A stretch of DNA of 64,000 nt from Benincasa hispida (GCF_009727055.1 NC_052349.1:33559405-33623404), one strand, 5' to 3'; counted from the first letter of the stretch, positions 10,399-22,926 are shown. Notes: generated by a model from the sequence alone, not told the origin. Made by a program: numbers and translations.

Positions 10399-11873
10399 TG
10401 ATGGGTTTTATTTCCTAAAACTCGTAGTTTGTAAAAAATTAAACATATTCTATTATCAATAAAAGATGTTATTCAACATTTCGTCAATAAAGGTATTGAA
10501 TCTATTAATTGCATTCATAGAGTCTAAATCCAATAAACTAAGATCCATGGTGATTATATGATTAAGATTGGGTACCTTATTCTGGTAACACTATTCGATG
10601 TGGTCTACTCTGTAGCTGTTTTGAGTTGTTGTAAAGATACTACAAACGAAGTGATCCAGATTTGTTCATATATTGACATGAAGAGTGAGGGCATTTTATG
10701 AAATAAGTTTGCATAAGATCGGGTCAAGAAATAAGTTATTCTTACCTTTTAACGTTATTTATTGTTTAAGACTGACTATTTCGCTTAGATGACCTAGATA
10801 ACTCGATCTTAATCCTGAACTAACTATGAACTCCTATTTATTCAGGATTATCCTTAAATTTGCATAGATGAGGGATAGGAGAAAGGCTGTTCTCTTAAGT
10901 ACTGAATCCAGGTCTTGAATAAGGGGCCCCACCCTCTCATTGGCTCGAGAGGGATCAGTTTAATGATTGGATCATAAACCAATTGTTCAATAGAGGATTA
11001 GTTGGAACATAAGGAACAAGACATAATATCGAGGGTAAAACAACACATTGACTCAATTGGTATTATGAATATCCTGTGAAGGATTGACTTACTAGTTATG
11101 ATTATATCATGTGGACATAAATATATCTACAGTGAGGAGAGTGCAACTATTGAGCTATAGTGGTGTGACTCGATAGTTAACGAATATTGATTAATTTGGT
11201 CTAAAGAGTTTAGCTAAATAATCTTAATCATTGAAGCTCATGATTTGTAGGTCCATAAGGTTCCAATTGGATTTTTCAATTTTAGATTTGATTAATTGAA
11301 AATTAATTAAATCAAATTTTGATTAATTTTAGAATTAATTAAAAGAAATTGAGAAATTTGAAAATTAAACTTCAAAGTGGGTTTTTCCCACATTTGAAGC
11401 AAGTAGAATGTGTCCTACCCATAAGTTCACACAAATCCCACCTAAATCTACTTCAATAGCTTTTGGCCTAGATAAAGAGCTTCAGTGGTTGCATGCTGAG
11501 GATTATTAAAAGTTTTTGACTTGAAGAAGAAAGGTAGTTTAAGGCTGGAGAAATTAGTCTTTTTGCAGTCTTCTTCTTTTTCCTCTTGAAACACACAAAA
11601 CACCTTCAACAAATTCACTCAAATTTGAGTTCCACTACTCAAATTCAAGGTTGAGAATAGTAGAGAAAATCTCTTAGTGGTTCAGGGTTGATTTGGAGCT
11701 GAATTGGATTGAAGAACAGCTTGGAATTTGAAGAATTCATCAAGGGGTATGTAACATGAAACCCACTTATGTTTTTTCTGAAAATACATGCTTTAAAACT
11801 CATATTAAATGCAATTAGAGTGCTTATTGATTATGTTTGCTTCTGTTGCATGCTAGTGTATCCTTTCAATAGA
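10394..11873 (+). mobile_element. Solo copia LTR with 5-bp target duplication
   Basis: The LTR runs from TG at 10399 (TGATGGGTTTTATTTCC) to CA at 11868 (ATCCTTTCA), 1470 bp, and is flanked by identical ATAGA at 10394-10398 and 11869-11873. Neither PBS nor polypurine tract adjoins it, so it is a solo LTR formed by LTR-LTR recombination after insertion into element B's leader. It is in the orientation opposite to B. Confidence 0.85.
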
Positions 11874-12649
11874 CATGCATTCAATCCATAACATATATTA
11901 AGCATTTCATAATTTAATATAATAAATTATATTAAACACATGAAATCCTAAATCATGCATACTATTAATTATCACACATTATAACATACTTTCAATGCTT
12001 GATACATGCTTTTCTATGGTGGGATTTTAAATCTACATGGTATACATTATCCACATACAAGATCTATTTAATATAACACACAATCTAATGCATAAATAAT
12101 TACACACTGATATGGACCACTTTTGTATCGTAAGCAAGCAAAAAACCTAAAATATTACAAGAACAATTCAACTTGAGCCTTGAACCGACCTCAAACCACT
12201 CGAACTGACCTGAACTAACTCTAAAACCCTCAGATCGGACCTCCAAGGAAAGGAAAGGGGTTGAACCAGACCTAAAACTAGCTGAACAAGTCGACTGAAG
12301 CTTGAATCGGATCTTCTGAACCACTTGAATGCCCGTGCGTCTATTTCTAGGTTGGCTGAAGAACAGTGTTGCAATGCTATACAAGTAGCGTTGCAATGCT
12401 GTGAAGGCAATAGCCAAAAACTACTAATTTTATGTTGTTCTTGCTTGATTCTTTAATTACAACCTAGATTCCACTCTATTGGCTCTAACAAATTTAAACT
12501 CTTAATCACACATTAAGACTCATAAGCAAACAACCAATTACAACATGTTCAACATAAACTATAATATATCCATACCAGCACCCATTTCATACAACTTATG
12601 AAAAACACCTACCAAGCTAAAATTAATATAAATTGAGTGCTTAAATCAT
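11874..12649 (-). mobile_element. Element B: leader, PBS-proximal part
   Basis: Leader continuation after the solo LTR, with the GGTGGGATTTTAAATCTACATGG-type block also present at 3190 and 18475. Two overlapping frames of 80-105 codons at 12100-12417 lie in this leader, overlap each other and match nothing I recognise; I treat them as chance. Confidence 0.6.
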
Positions 12650-12662
12650 GCTCTAATACCAA
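12650..12662 (-). other. Primer binding site of element B
   Basis: The minus strand reads TTGGTATTAGAGC, one base away from the tRNA-iMet PBS, immediately inside the LTR end at 12664. Confidence 0.8.
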
Positions 12663-12663
12663 T

Positions 12664-13988
12664 TGATAGTGATGACATTCAACATGCAGAACCAATTAGG
12701 ATCTTAAGCACTATAACTACATTAATTTTAGATCTAAATCATGCAAGTCATAAAATAGAAAATAGGGTTTGTAAAACTACAATCTACTCCAATCTTCAAC
12801 TGGATCTTCTCACCAATAGCTTGTGGACTACCACTAGTGTCTTCTCTACTATCTTCTAGCCTTATATTGGATTGTGGATCCAAAATGAGAGTCAATTTGA
12901 GGAAATTTTGGTAATAAGCAGTTTTAGTGTGTGTGTCTTTGAGAGAGAAAATTTCTCACTTAATTATTCATTTTGCATGAAAAAAATTCAGAAATTAAAA
13001 TTTCTTTTTATATAATAAGTTCATGCAATTCAAAATTACATGAAGATGCACCACAACATCACTAACCAGAAGTGGAATCCAGGTGGAAGGGTTAGTGGAA
13101 AATGTTGGATAAGTTCACTAACCCTCAAAATCATTTTAAATTTAAAATTCTCAAATTTCAAATTAAAATGATTTTTTTTTTAATTTGAATTTCTAAAAAA
13201 CCAAATTCTTTAATTTTAAATGAAATTAATCCAATTAATTAATTTTTAATAAAATTAATTTTAATTAATTAAACACTTTAATTAATCAAAATAATTTAAT
13301 ATCAAATATTAAATTATTAAAACACCAATTCCTAATATGAATACTTATTCATATATAATATTTAAATCATATTAAAATATTTTTCAATACTCAATTTTCA
13401 TTTAATTTGATAATCAAACGTTTAATTATATCATATATAATTAATAATTCCCTTATCCAAATTTGAACATTTCAAATTCTCTCATCGCATTATTCTAAGA
13501 ATTAGTCCATTTAAGAGCTAGTAGGTAGACTTAATGGACCTATCGATCATGAGCTCCAACGATCCGAGATTAATTGGCTAAACTCTTTTAATCGAATTAA
13601 CCAACATTCGTTAACTATCAGATCAGTCCATTAAAGCTCAGTAGTTGCACTCTCCTCACTATAGATATATTTCTGTCCACTTGATTTAACCATGATCAGT
13701 AAGTCAATCCTTCACAGGTTGTTCGTATTAACAACTGGGTCAAAATTTTCATTTCACCCCTGTAATACATCTTGCTCCTTAAGTCTCTACTAATCCACTA
13801 ATGAATAATTGGTTTATGGTTCTACTAATAAACTAAGCCCCTTTCAGTCATAGAGAGGGTGGGGCCCCTTGTTCAAGAATAAGAGTTAGTACTTAAGGGA
13901 ACAATTTATCTATTAACCTTGAAATCGGGTAGGAGCGAATTTCATCTTGCAGAACTATGTTCCCATCTATCTACACGGTCTTATAGCT
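12664..13988 (-). mobile_element. Element B: 5' LTR, truncated at its outer end
   Basis: Starts TGATAGTGATG beside the PBS and aligns by eye with the reverse of the 1.47 kb solo LTR (the GGGGCCCC...AGAGGG, AGTAAGTCAATCCTTCAC and TATATTTCTGTCCA blocks). Homology stops near 13988, about 150 bp short of the expected outer end, where unrelated sequence starts. Confidence 0.7.
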
Positions 13989-15059
13989 TGCCGAATGGGC
14001 ACATGTTGACAATATCCTATTAGACGTGTTACAGATACGCTAACAATTTTCCAGGGTACAATCCCAGTTTCCAATGCAAATCACAACAAACGGAACAACA
14101 TGAATTACATCAACCAATAAAATCCAGAAAACACATGTCTCGATCATGCCAATTTTCCAAACTTTACATATATATAATAACACACATATATATAGAATTC
14201 AAACATACGAAAATAACAAAACCACTCACAGTCCTCCTGCTATTTCTCAAGAATTCTCCTAACATAGCTCCTGACTCGAATTTCCTTGAATTCTACTTCT
14301 ATTCAAAGAAATCCCAAATTAGTCAAAACTTTCCTCCAATAATCCCATTTTAATCCAAAAATAACTTAAAAATAAAATAACCAACTTACCCCCTTTAAAA
14401 TACCAAAATAGGCCTAACTTCCAAAAATACATCCTTTGGAGGTTATTTGATAGGCTCATGGATGTTGAGGCTGCCAGGGGGGTGGTTGCCGCGTGCATCT
14501 AGGCATTGCTGCGTGTCAAGCGTCGCACAGGGTGGGTAGGATGCAGTGTTGGACGTGCATTCGGGCGATTGTGTGCACAAGGTTGGGCGATGGAATGCAT
14601 GCAAGCATGCACTGGGACACTCAGCCGCACGATCATATGTGCTGATGAACGTCCGCACGCACCTGGCGTGGGGCGTCTGCACACTGGTGAGGACGCATGA
14701 ACAGGGCTAGGCGATGGAGCTATCGAGCACACGTGCAGGCATGGGCGACAGGCGGTGGGTGTTTGCATTGTGCTATGTGTCTGTTTGGGCCTTCGGCCTT
14801 CTAACGCCGATTCCTCTTTCCTCACAACTTCAACTCAAACGACAGCCCATAATCCCTCACTTCACTCCCCTCTGAACACTCTCACACTAAAATTACTCAA
14901 AAGGAACAAGTGAATTGTGAAAACCAAGCCCCTCAATCTGCCCTATTAATAGGCTTCCAAACTTGCCCTCAGCTTGACTCCTCCTTCTTCCTCGCATGTC
15001 CAAGTGCCCTTTCCTCATGCTGCCAATGCCTCCCCTTGACACCTCTGTCTTGAAGTGTC
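13989..15059. other. Unassigned insert with a GC-rich patch
   Basis: Not copia-like. It contains an AT-rich half (14100-14440) and a GC-rich patch of about 330 bp (14455-14780) full of GCGTGC, GCATGC and GCACAC words. The 60-108 codon frames across it lie in several overlapping frames and look spurious. It may be the remains of another LTR, possibly gypsy; not established. Confidence 0.4.
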
Positions 15060-16633
15060 TGAAGGAGTAATATAACATACAATGGAAGAATTTAGAATCA
15101 ATAAGAACTTAAACTACATTTAATTTGAGTTTTAAACATACTAGTCATGAGGTTTTCATAAGAGGGTTTGAACAAGACAATACCTTTGTAGTTCTCTTCA
15201 GATTTTAGCAGAATCTCCATAAGTTTGAGCTGAATTCTTTAGATAGATCACCAAAAAAATATTCTCAACTATGCTCAAGAAGGAATGTGTGGTGGAAACA
15301 CTCTAGTCAAGCTTAAATGAGGATGAATTTGAGAGGGTATAGTAGGGTTTCGGTTTTACAGCAACTTGGATAAAGAACTCAGAATTCTATCTCAATTCCA
15401 TGCACGAAGTTTCATTATATAGGCTTATTTCATACATTAGAAGATGGTTGCATGTAGGACAGCTCCTACTTGGTATTAATTGAAGCACTCATGGTGGAAA
15501 TTGGTGATAAAACACCATAAGAGGGGTTAGTGGATTTTTCCAATTTTTGGGAAAAATCCACTAACTCAAATGAAATTGATTTTTCTTTTGAATAAAACTA
15601 TTATATTTGGAATTTTTTATAAAAATTAATTCAAAATTAATTTAAATAAAATAATTTAATTAATTTAATATATTAATATTAAATTAATAAAACATCAATT
15701 CCACCAATATGATTCAAATTCAATATTTAAATCATAATTTAAAAATTAATTGATTCTCCAATCTTGTTTTAATTTTGACTAAATTAAACGTTTTAATTAC
15801 ATCGTATACAATCAATTGAAAAATCCTAAAACTGAATTTGAACATTTCAAATTCATAACTCTAAATTCAAAATTCATAATTCATCCAATCAATTACTCAA
15901 TTCATTATTCCAATTTATAAGCTAGTAGAGGGACCTATTGAACCTACAGATCATGAGCTCCAACGATTTGTAATAAATTGGTTAATCTCTTTAAACCGAA
16001 TTAATTACTTTTCGTTAACCATCAAGATACACCACTATAGCTCGATAGTTGCACTCTCCTCACTGTAGATGTATTTCTGTCCATGTTAACCATAATCAAT
16101 AAGTCGATCCTTCACAGGTTGTTTGTATTTATAGCTGGGTCAAAATTACCGTTTTACCCTTATAAATACATATTGTTCCTTAAGCTCCCATTGACCCTCT
16201 GATGAACAACTGATTCATAATACCACTTATGAATCATGTCTCTCTCTATCATGAGAGGGCGGGGCCCCGATTGCTTAAGATCAGGATTCAACACTTAAGA
16301 GAACAACTTATGCTAACCCTAAAATGGGTAGGAGTGAATTCCATCTTGCAAGGCTATGTCCCCGGCTATCTATCTAGTCTTTTCCCCAAAATGGAAGGCT
16401 TATTGAGTAGTGTTGTTGGACTACTCTCACTCATGCAGATCAAAGGACAATCCCGAATAAACAGGAGCTCGTAGCTAGCTCAGGTTTAAGATCGAGTTAT
16501 CCTAGGTTACTTGAGTATGAAATAGTTAATTTTAACAGTAAACGATCGTTATAAAGAAAAGTGACTATTTCATGGTTCAGTCTGTATGCAAACTCATTGC
16601 ATAGGATGCCCTTACTCACATGTATCTAAAGGA
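15060..16633 (-). mobile_element. Copia LTR fragment (B family)
   Basis: Starts TGAAGGAGTAATATAAC and shares with the 12664 and 10399 LTRs the AAATTTGAACATTTCAAATT, TAAGTCGATCCTTCACAGG and GGGCGGGGCCCC blocks. It ends inside the LTR, at about 16633, where a fragment of a different LTR family begins. Confidence 0.7.
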
Positions 16634-16745
16634 ACTCTTATAAAGGAGAACCTATGAGCGGAAGCAAGATCATTCCAAATTCACTGTGACAGATTTACAA
16701 GCATTCATAAATATACAAACAAGTTATGCATATCAGAAACACTTT
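16634..16745 (-). mobile_element. Short LTR-end fragment of element C family
   Basis: About 110 bp (GGAACTCTTATAAAGGAG... to ...TATGCATATCAGAA) match the inner end of the element C LTR at 19314-19420 with few differences. Its right side joins gag sequence at 16746, so it marks a deletion junction. Confidence 0.65.
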
Positions 16746-16946
16746 CCTTTGTCAACAGATGCTGGTCGCCTACCCCGCTGGGCGACAAGCTGTAGGTTAG
16801 CAGGTGCCTTCCCCCTTCTTCTTCCACTTGGAAGTGTTAAAAGTAGAAGGTGCAGACTTCGTTCCTGAGGTTGTGTGTTTCTAACTAGCGTAGTTCTCAC
16901 CAATCAATTTGTCGGCACTTAAAAGAGGTAATGTGGTTGTAGTCAT
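16746..16946 (-). pseudogene. Element C: gag with large internal deletion
   Basis: The minus-strand start ATG at 16946 begins MTTTTLPLLSADKLIGE, a normal copia gag start, 10 nt after a TTTTTCAG acceptor-like site. About 60 bp later the sequence jumps to the region that in element E (56730-56870) lies next to the zinc knuckle. The gag core is missing and the frame is broken. Confidence 0.7.
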
Positions 16947-17810
16947 TCTAACGTTGCTGAAAAACGAACAAACTTAATGAGTCTATGCAATACCACTTTT
17001 AACACCAATTTTAGTTTTAGCAAAATAGTTTCATGTACAATAAGTGAAAAGACATCTATTTTGCAATGATGCCCCAACGAGGCAGGACAAACGTCACCAG
17101 TGGGGTGATCAGATGCCCCTTCACTCGGATGAGACACTCTCAACCATTAGGTAGAAACAAATTTTGTAACTGACCCTAAAAGTCACCATCTTTCGATCAA
17201 GAACTGTTAAACTTTAGTAATTTCGTGTAAATGTAACCACTCATTTTTGGCCCTAGAGTCCCGCCCAATGCGCCCACCGTAGAGAAAAAGTAGATTATGA
17301 CAAAAGACTAAAGAGACCTTATCCTATACAGGAGATTAGATAAAGAGATGTGCAAAACTGCAATCCTATAAGAGGATACACCCAGGGTTCCTCGAGGCGA
17401 TGCATAGAAACGTTATCCAACCTAATGAGAGAGACCGTGGGATATGTTGTCACACGTTCCGCTCCCACTTACTATGAACATTCTCTCCATTCACCTTGGT
17501 ATTTACCTACCCAAACACCATCCTTTAGGGGGACACTCCCAGGGTGCCACGAGGCCGAGGATAGATCTCACAGGGTGAACATAAAGGGAGAAACGTGAAG
17601 AGGTTTAAATGAAGTATCATATACCCCATGTACCTCCCACTAAATGTTCTACCTAGGGGTTCATTAACATAGACCATTCTACTACTGATTTTATCTAAGT
17701 CAGTTTAATTTGCTTAAAAACAACTTTTCTCTTTGAAATTAAACAAGTTCAAGTCAAGTCCCATTAAGCTCTTTAATGAACTGTCCTCAAATTTGCATGC
17801 ATGCATCAAA

Positions 17811-17926
17811 TCTATCTAATTCACCTTTCTAGGTAGGTTCGCAGGTAGGGGTATTTTGTTTCCGTCAGCTTAAGTACCTCAGCCTAGACAAAACCCGCCT
17901 TAGACAAAAGGTCCCTTATAGATAGA
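17811..17926 (-). other. Conserved leader hairpin (copy in C)
   Basis: Outer arms TCTATCTA and TAGATAGA and inner AGGTAGGGGTA and GTACCTCAGCCT are kept. The middle stem is weaker (AGGTAGGTTC against AAACCCGCCTTAG). Same length, 116 bp, as the copy at 2541. Confidence 0.55.
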
Positions 17927-18659
17927 TTTACTACATATTTAATCTTTTATTAGTCAATTTAATCCTATTAAACCGATTAAAAGATTAAATCGTAGATTAC
18001 TAATCTCATTAGAACCGTGATGTTAGGTCTATCTCCACCAAATTTTAAAACACTTTGAAAACCATGATTCAAGCCTACGTTTACATGCATGTCTTTCTTA
18101 TTAATTTTATTTCTAATTTCCCTTATAACACTTATAAAAGAAACAACCAAAACCATTCCACATTTCTATGCATAACTAGGTATTTATAACTCTTATAAAT
18201 TTAACCTATGTGTCATGCTTCATGCAATGTCCATTCATTACTATATATAACTCTTATATACTTGTAATGAAGTAAGAAAACATGCTTTCATACACCCTTA
18301 TACTATAACACTTGTAATATAAAGATGATGCATGTCTATGCTTAATGCATGCATAAATATAACTCTTATATTATATGATGCATGAGCATGTTCTTATGTA
18401 ATTTAACTCATACAAACAACTATATCGTAACACTTACAATATAGAGATGATGCATGACCAATGCATAAACTAAGGTGGGATTTCAACTATATGGCATACC
18501 ATATGACATATAATAAAACATACATCTCATGTACATTCACCAAAGACTAATAGACCGGGATGATGAGCCTAAAAAATCGGAAATTAAAATTCTATCTATT
18601 ACATAAATCCATTGAGCAAACTGGTTCACAAGCGAACCGGTCTTGAACTGCTCGGGCAA

Positions 18660-18960
18660 AGCCTCCCTGATCGTTTAGTAAACTGGTCGAGTAACCACAA
18701 TCACTTAGCAACGATCGAGTACCATTTATAATGCGATGAAGCATGAGGCTACTTGATCATTTAGTGCACTAATATTAAACGAATATGTTGCTGTGAAGCA
18801 CGATCGTCTAGACGATCATAGAGCAAGCACTTAAGTAACTTTTACTACTCGATTGTGTAGGTGACTAAGCGATGAAGCTTGCTGAGCTACACGATTGTTT
18901 AGTGCACGCGCATCTACATTACTGTCGAGTATCACATACTCTACGATCGCTTACCCTATC
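18660..18960 (+). repeat. GATCGTTTAG-like array in leader of C
   Basis: Diverged copies (GATCGTTTAG, GATCATTTAG, GATTGTTTAG, GATCGTCTAG) on the plus strand at the same relative place as in A, 350-650 bp beyond the PBS. Confidence 0.65.
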
Positions 18961-19292
18961 GTTTACACGACCTGACCAATGCTTGGTCTTCTTCTTCCTC
19001 GAAGTACAGTGCAACTCTTTGCCTTGAATCTTCATCACGAGCAACTTACTCTAACTCAAACACTTTGAATTACAAACTTCATAGCAAGCTAATATGCCCA
19101 AAAGTACAAGAGCCCTTATAATTAACTTTGAATGTAAAAGAATTCAACAACCAGAGGCAACCATCCCAGAAAACTCCATTAATCCACATCCACAAACCTA
19201 TTTAACAATTAAAAAAAATGCAGACATGCTTTACCCACCAAGAATGTAAATGCTATTCTATACATCAATGGATTTGGAATATCAGAATCTGG

Positions 19293-19303
19293 CTCTGAAA
19301 CCA
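19293..19303 (-). other. Primer binding site of element C
   Basis: The minus strand reads TGGTTTCAGAG just inside the LTR end TGAAAG at 19306, a one-base variant of the tRNA-iMet PBS. Confidence 0.75.
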
Positions 19304-19305
19304 AT

Positions 19306-21439
19306 TGAAAGAACTCTTATCAAAGAGAACCTATAAGTGAAAGTAAGATTGTTCCAAATTCATTGTGACAGAATTACAAGCATTCATAAACATACAAACA
19401 AATTATGCATATCAGAACAAATTACAACATGCTTTCATAAATTTAATATAAAGGAACGAGAGACGTACCTTTGAAGAACTCTTCTTCTGTTTTTCTCTTG
19501 CTTTCGTGAAGAACTAGGACCAGCAACCTCTCGCAGTCATTGCAATCGTCTATCCAAATCTCTCGTTGTGTCTTAGCACACGAACAAGCAACCTCTTGGA
19601 CACCACCACTTAGTGACCTTGGTATTCTCGAAGTGAGAATCCAGGAGGTGTGGGCTCTGTTGGATGTGGTAGAGGGAAGAAGGAAACAACGATCACACTC
19701 AATGACCAAGCAAGTGGGAGTGTATTGTGTCTATCGCATATACTTGTGTTTGATCATTTAGTAAAGGTACACAATCGTTTAGAAAATCAGGTGTGATCGT
19801 TTGCACGATCGTTTAGTGAAGCTTGCTTAAGCGTGCAATCATTTAGTCAAACTTTACATGATCGTTTAGTTAGCAGCACTTGTACACGATCGTTTATACA
19901 AACACTTGAGGCTATCGTGTAGGCTCTCGTGAGCTAAACGATAGGCAATGTACTCAAAATGATGCAATTAAGCTATATTTTTCCAAAATGAAAACATTTT
20001 TCTTTTTATCCTTTCAATTATGAAAACTGAATACAACCTCCCATTTCACAAACGGTTAAGGAGAAACCACCAACAATTATCTCATAATTGTTTTAATTAT
20101 AAATAAATATAATAACTAACTTATCATATTATATTTGTAACCTATAATTTTAATATCACATCATATGCAACATTTAAACCATAGTCCTTTGCTTCTTTAT
20201 TTGATATAAATCATATTTACATCAAGTTCATCCAATTAATGTATCTCATACATCATGTCAACTATATTATATATAATTGAACCAGTTTAATCATATCATA
20301 TATAATCAAACTCTCTTTTTTCAATTTGAACACTTCAAACTGACCCAAAAACTGATTCTCAACTTGAATCCATTAAGCTACCAAGGGGACCTTATGAACT
20401 TATAGCTTGAAGCTCCAATGGTACTTGAATAGTTGACTAAACTCTTTAGACACGAGATACACCACTCGTGAATTGCTGGGCGCTCCACTAAAGACTGACA
20501 GCTGCACTCTTCTCACCACAAATATATTTCTGTGTCCATTAGATATAACCAGTCAACAGTACGATAACCCTTCACAAATGCTCGTAAGTATAGCTAGGCC
20601 AATTTACCGTTTTGCCTCTGTAGTTACATTTAACTCCTTAAGTACCACTGATCCTCTAATGAACAATATCTCATAGTCATACTATGAGTGTACACCTCTT
20701 GGGCCATGAGAAGGTGTGTGGCGCCACATCGTTCAAGCCCCAGAATCAGCCCTTAAAAGAGCAATCTATTTACTTACCCCTGCTTTTGGGGAAGGAATGA
20801 ATTCCATTTTGTGTAGCTGAGTTCTCAAATCCCCAATCAGACGAATCCCCAAAGTGGTAGGTATAAGTCAACAATCTGACCACTCGCACCCGTGTAAATC
20901 AAAGGACCACCCTCAAAGGCAGGAGTTCCCAACTCACTCAGCATTAAGATCATGTTACCTATGGTCATCCTAGTGAAGTGAAGTCTCTGTCATGAACGAC
21001 GTCATATAACGAGACTAAAAACTTCATGGTCTAGTCTTATACAAACTCCTTTGTATAGGACACCCCCGCTTGCATGTCTCCACATGAATGATCAGGATCA
21101 GACCATCTGTAGCACGTCACAACACTTGTAACTTTCTACAAAGCGGGACGCATCCGTAGTGTCACCAGGATAAGGTTTCCCTCCTATATCCATATACTAC
21201 AGACCATTTTAGTTATCACTTAAGGTATGATCCACTTGTATGTCTCCACATACATTTTAAAGTTACAATGACAACCAGGGATCTTAGTTTATTGGTTGGT
21301 GGTAAAGCAATTAAAACATCTCATGTTTCATAGACAACAGTGAAGAAAATATCTCACATTATTATATCACAAGCATTTGTTCAATACAGGTGTTTAAAAA
21401 CTATAGGACCCAATGAGAGTTTAGGGCATCAACCCCAAC
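19306..21439 (-). mobile_element. Element C: 5' LTR
   Basis: From TGAAAGAACTC beside the PBS to ...GGCATCAACCCCAAC at 21439, which is the start of the TGTTGGGGTTGATGCC-type LTR on the minus strand with its last base or bases lost. It matches the element E LTRs in order of blocks. A donor-like AAAG/GTACGT lies on the minus strand at 19468. Confidence 0.75.
19745..19945 (+). repeat. GATCGTTTAG-like array in LTR of C
   Basis: Motif positions 19752, 19773, 19795, 19807, 19837, 19860 and 19888: spacings of 21, 22, 12, 30, 23 and 28 bp. Confidence 0.65.
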
Positions 21440-21776
21440 TGTCTCTACATGAATGATATGTGGATCACATCATTTTTATTACCATACAAAATGGGTTGCA
21501 TCCAATAGTGTTACCAGGATGAGATACCCAATTTCATCCATAAACTTATAGACCATTTAGGCTATATACTATTAACTTGATTCTTTTATGTCATTACATA
21601 GAGTTAAAGTATTCATACTATAGCCATGGATATATTTATTGGATTTTCATAATAGAATGCAATATCAAAAACTTTATCAAATAAGATTTGAATAAGACAC
21701 TCAATAATATTTTATTGATAAATAGAATGTTTAGCACGAAATTTACAAACTGCGAGTTCTAGGACATTTCCAATAG
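21440..21776 (-). mobile_element. LTR fragment of another copia family
   Basis: Shares the TACCAGGATGAGATACCC, TATAGACCATTTAGG and ATAGCCATGGATATATTTATTGG blocks with the outer thirds of the other LTRs but is shorter and diverged. Ends near ...GTTCTAGGACATTTCCAATA. No PBS or polypurine tract adjoins it. Confidence 0.5.
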
Positions 21777-22735
21777 TGTCTTCACCTTCGTTGGCCAACG
21801 CAAAACCTCTTCTTTGCATGTCTTCTCATGCGTCCACGTTGTCTTGTTTCAAGCCCAACTCACACTTGATTAGCCACTTGTCCAGATGAGTTGCCAACTT
21901 AACCTTACTCTCCAAGTCACACCTTGTCAATGCACACTCCAACCTAATGGCCACATGCCTCTCATGAACGCATGTTATGTCCTAATGCTTGACCTCTTGT
22001 TTCTACCCTAAAGACCATCACATACTTCTTCCCTTTGCCGCACACTTTTTCCTACACATGGCTTACCCTTGGCGCATAACCTCTTTGGCCAATGCATCCT
22101 CCCTCATGCGCTCATTCTATGGGACGTCGCATGTTTTTCAGCGCATACAACACAACCAACGGAGACTTCCTCGCTTAGGCTAATCTTTTCATATGCGTCT
22201 ATGAGGCCTTCCCTAACCTCACAATGACTTGGCCATCGTAGCTTCGACGCAAAGGCATTGCCTCGCTTACTTATGCGACCAACTGACCTCTATTTGCCTT
22301 GGCCAACGCCTTGTTCTTGACATGTCCTTCATGCCCCCGCCTAGACAACTCTTTCACATCATTCCTTGGTCACCCACATCATGCGTCCATTATAGACTTA
22401 CCAAGCACAACACTCATTTTTTGGCGTCTTGGTCGCATGCTTCACACCAACGCATGGTGTTCTTATGCATTCCACACTTAATAAGCTTGCCTAACCTCTA
22501 ATGACAATGTCAATGCACTTCAAATGGCAAGGCTATTGTTTTGCACACCTTCATCCTAATGAGTGGCATCAATACATGTCTTCCATACTTAGACAAAATT
22601 TTGTCACCTAAAACCTCACTTAACTATAATTTATGTTTTAGCCTCTAAGATCTAGTTTTCAACACTTAAGGCATTTTCCCCCTCTTTTATCCTTCTTTAA
22701 GCTTCCTTACTAAACAAGTTCTAACCTAATTCATT
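21777..22735. other. Unassigned stretch with recurring TTGGCCAACGC and ATGCG words
   Basis: Relatively GC-rich. TTGGCCAACGC or close variants recur at about 21790, 22081, 22231 and 22298, along with CGCATG and ATGCGTCC. Frames of 60-90 codons overlap one another on the plus strand and show no recognisable domain. Probably an old repeat. Confidence 0.4.
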
Positions 22736-22926
22736 TAGGTGAAATTTAGGGTTTTACAAAAAGAGAGAGGAAATTAGGGTTTCCAAAAGGAACTTACCCT
22801 TGAAGTCACAAAGGTCTTCACGTATCCTTCACTCCGAATTGCACAAAACTAACGAACACCCAAAAAGGACAGCACCAAGAGAAAACCTCTGTATTCTCCA
22901 AACAAACCCAACGAACACCAAAAAAG
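22736..22926 (-). mobile_element. LTR interrupted by solo LTR, inner part
   Basis: The minus strand holds an LTR inner-end region (AAGGAACTTACCCTTGAAG on the plus strand, like other LTRs' U5). It continues across the inserted solo LTR at 24958, where the GGACA.CACCAAG block resumes. The inner boundary is not located. Confidence 0.5.

Larger units (their letters stand above)
16958..19292 (-). mobile_element. Element C: 2.3 kb leader
   Basis: Parallel to the leaders of A and E: two direct copies of the CCCAGGGT.CC.CGAGG block (17372-17410 and 17520-17560), the hairpin at 17811-17926, the TTATAACACTTATAA-rich stretch (18120-18440) and the GATCGTTTAG-like array (18660-18960). No credible coding frame. 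Confidence 0.75.

Noticed and set aside
12100..12417. Two overlapping minus frames of 80 and 105 codons in the leader of element B
   Set aside because: Overlapping frames in a non-coding leader, no recognisable domain and no counterpart in the leaders of A, C or E.
14499..14825. 108-codon minus frame, Cys- and Pro-rich, like a small secreted protein
   Set aside because: It lies in the GC-rich patch where all frames are open, overlaps other frames of similar length on both strands, and has no signal peptide or regular Cys spacing.
22229..22501. 90-codon plus frame
   Set aside because: It overlaps another frame of similar length in a repeat-like stretch and shows no domain.
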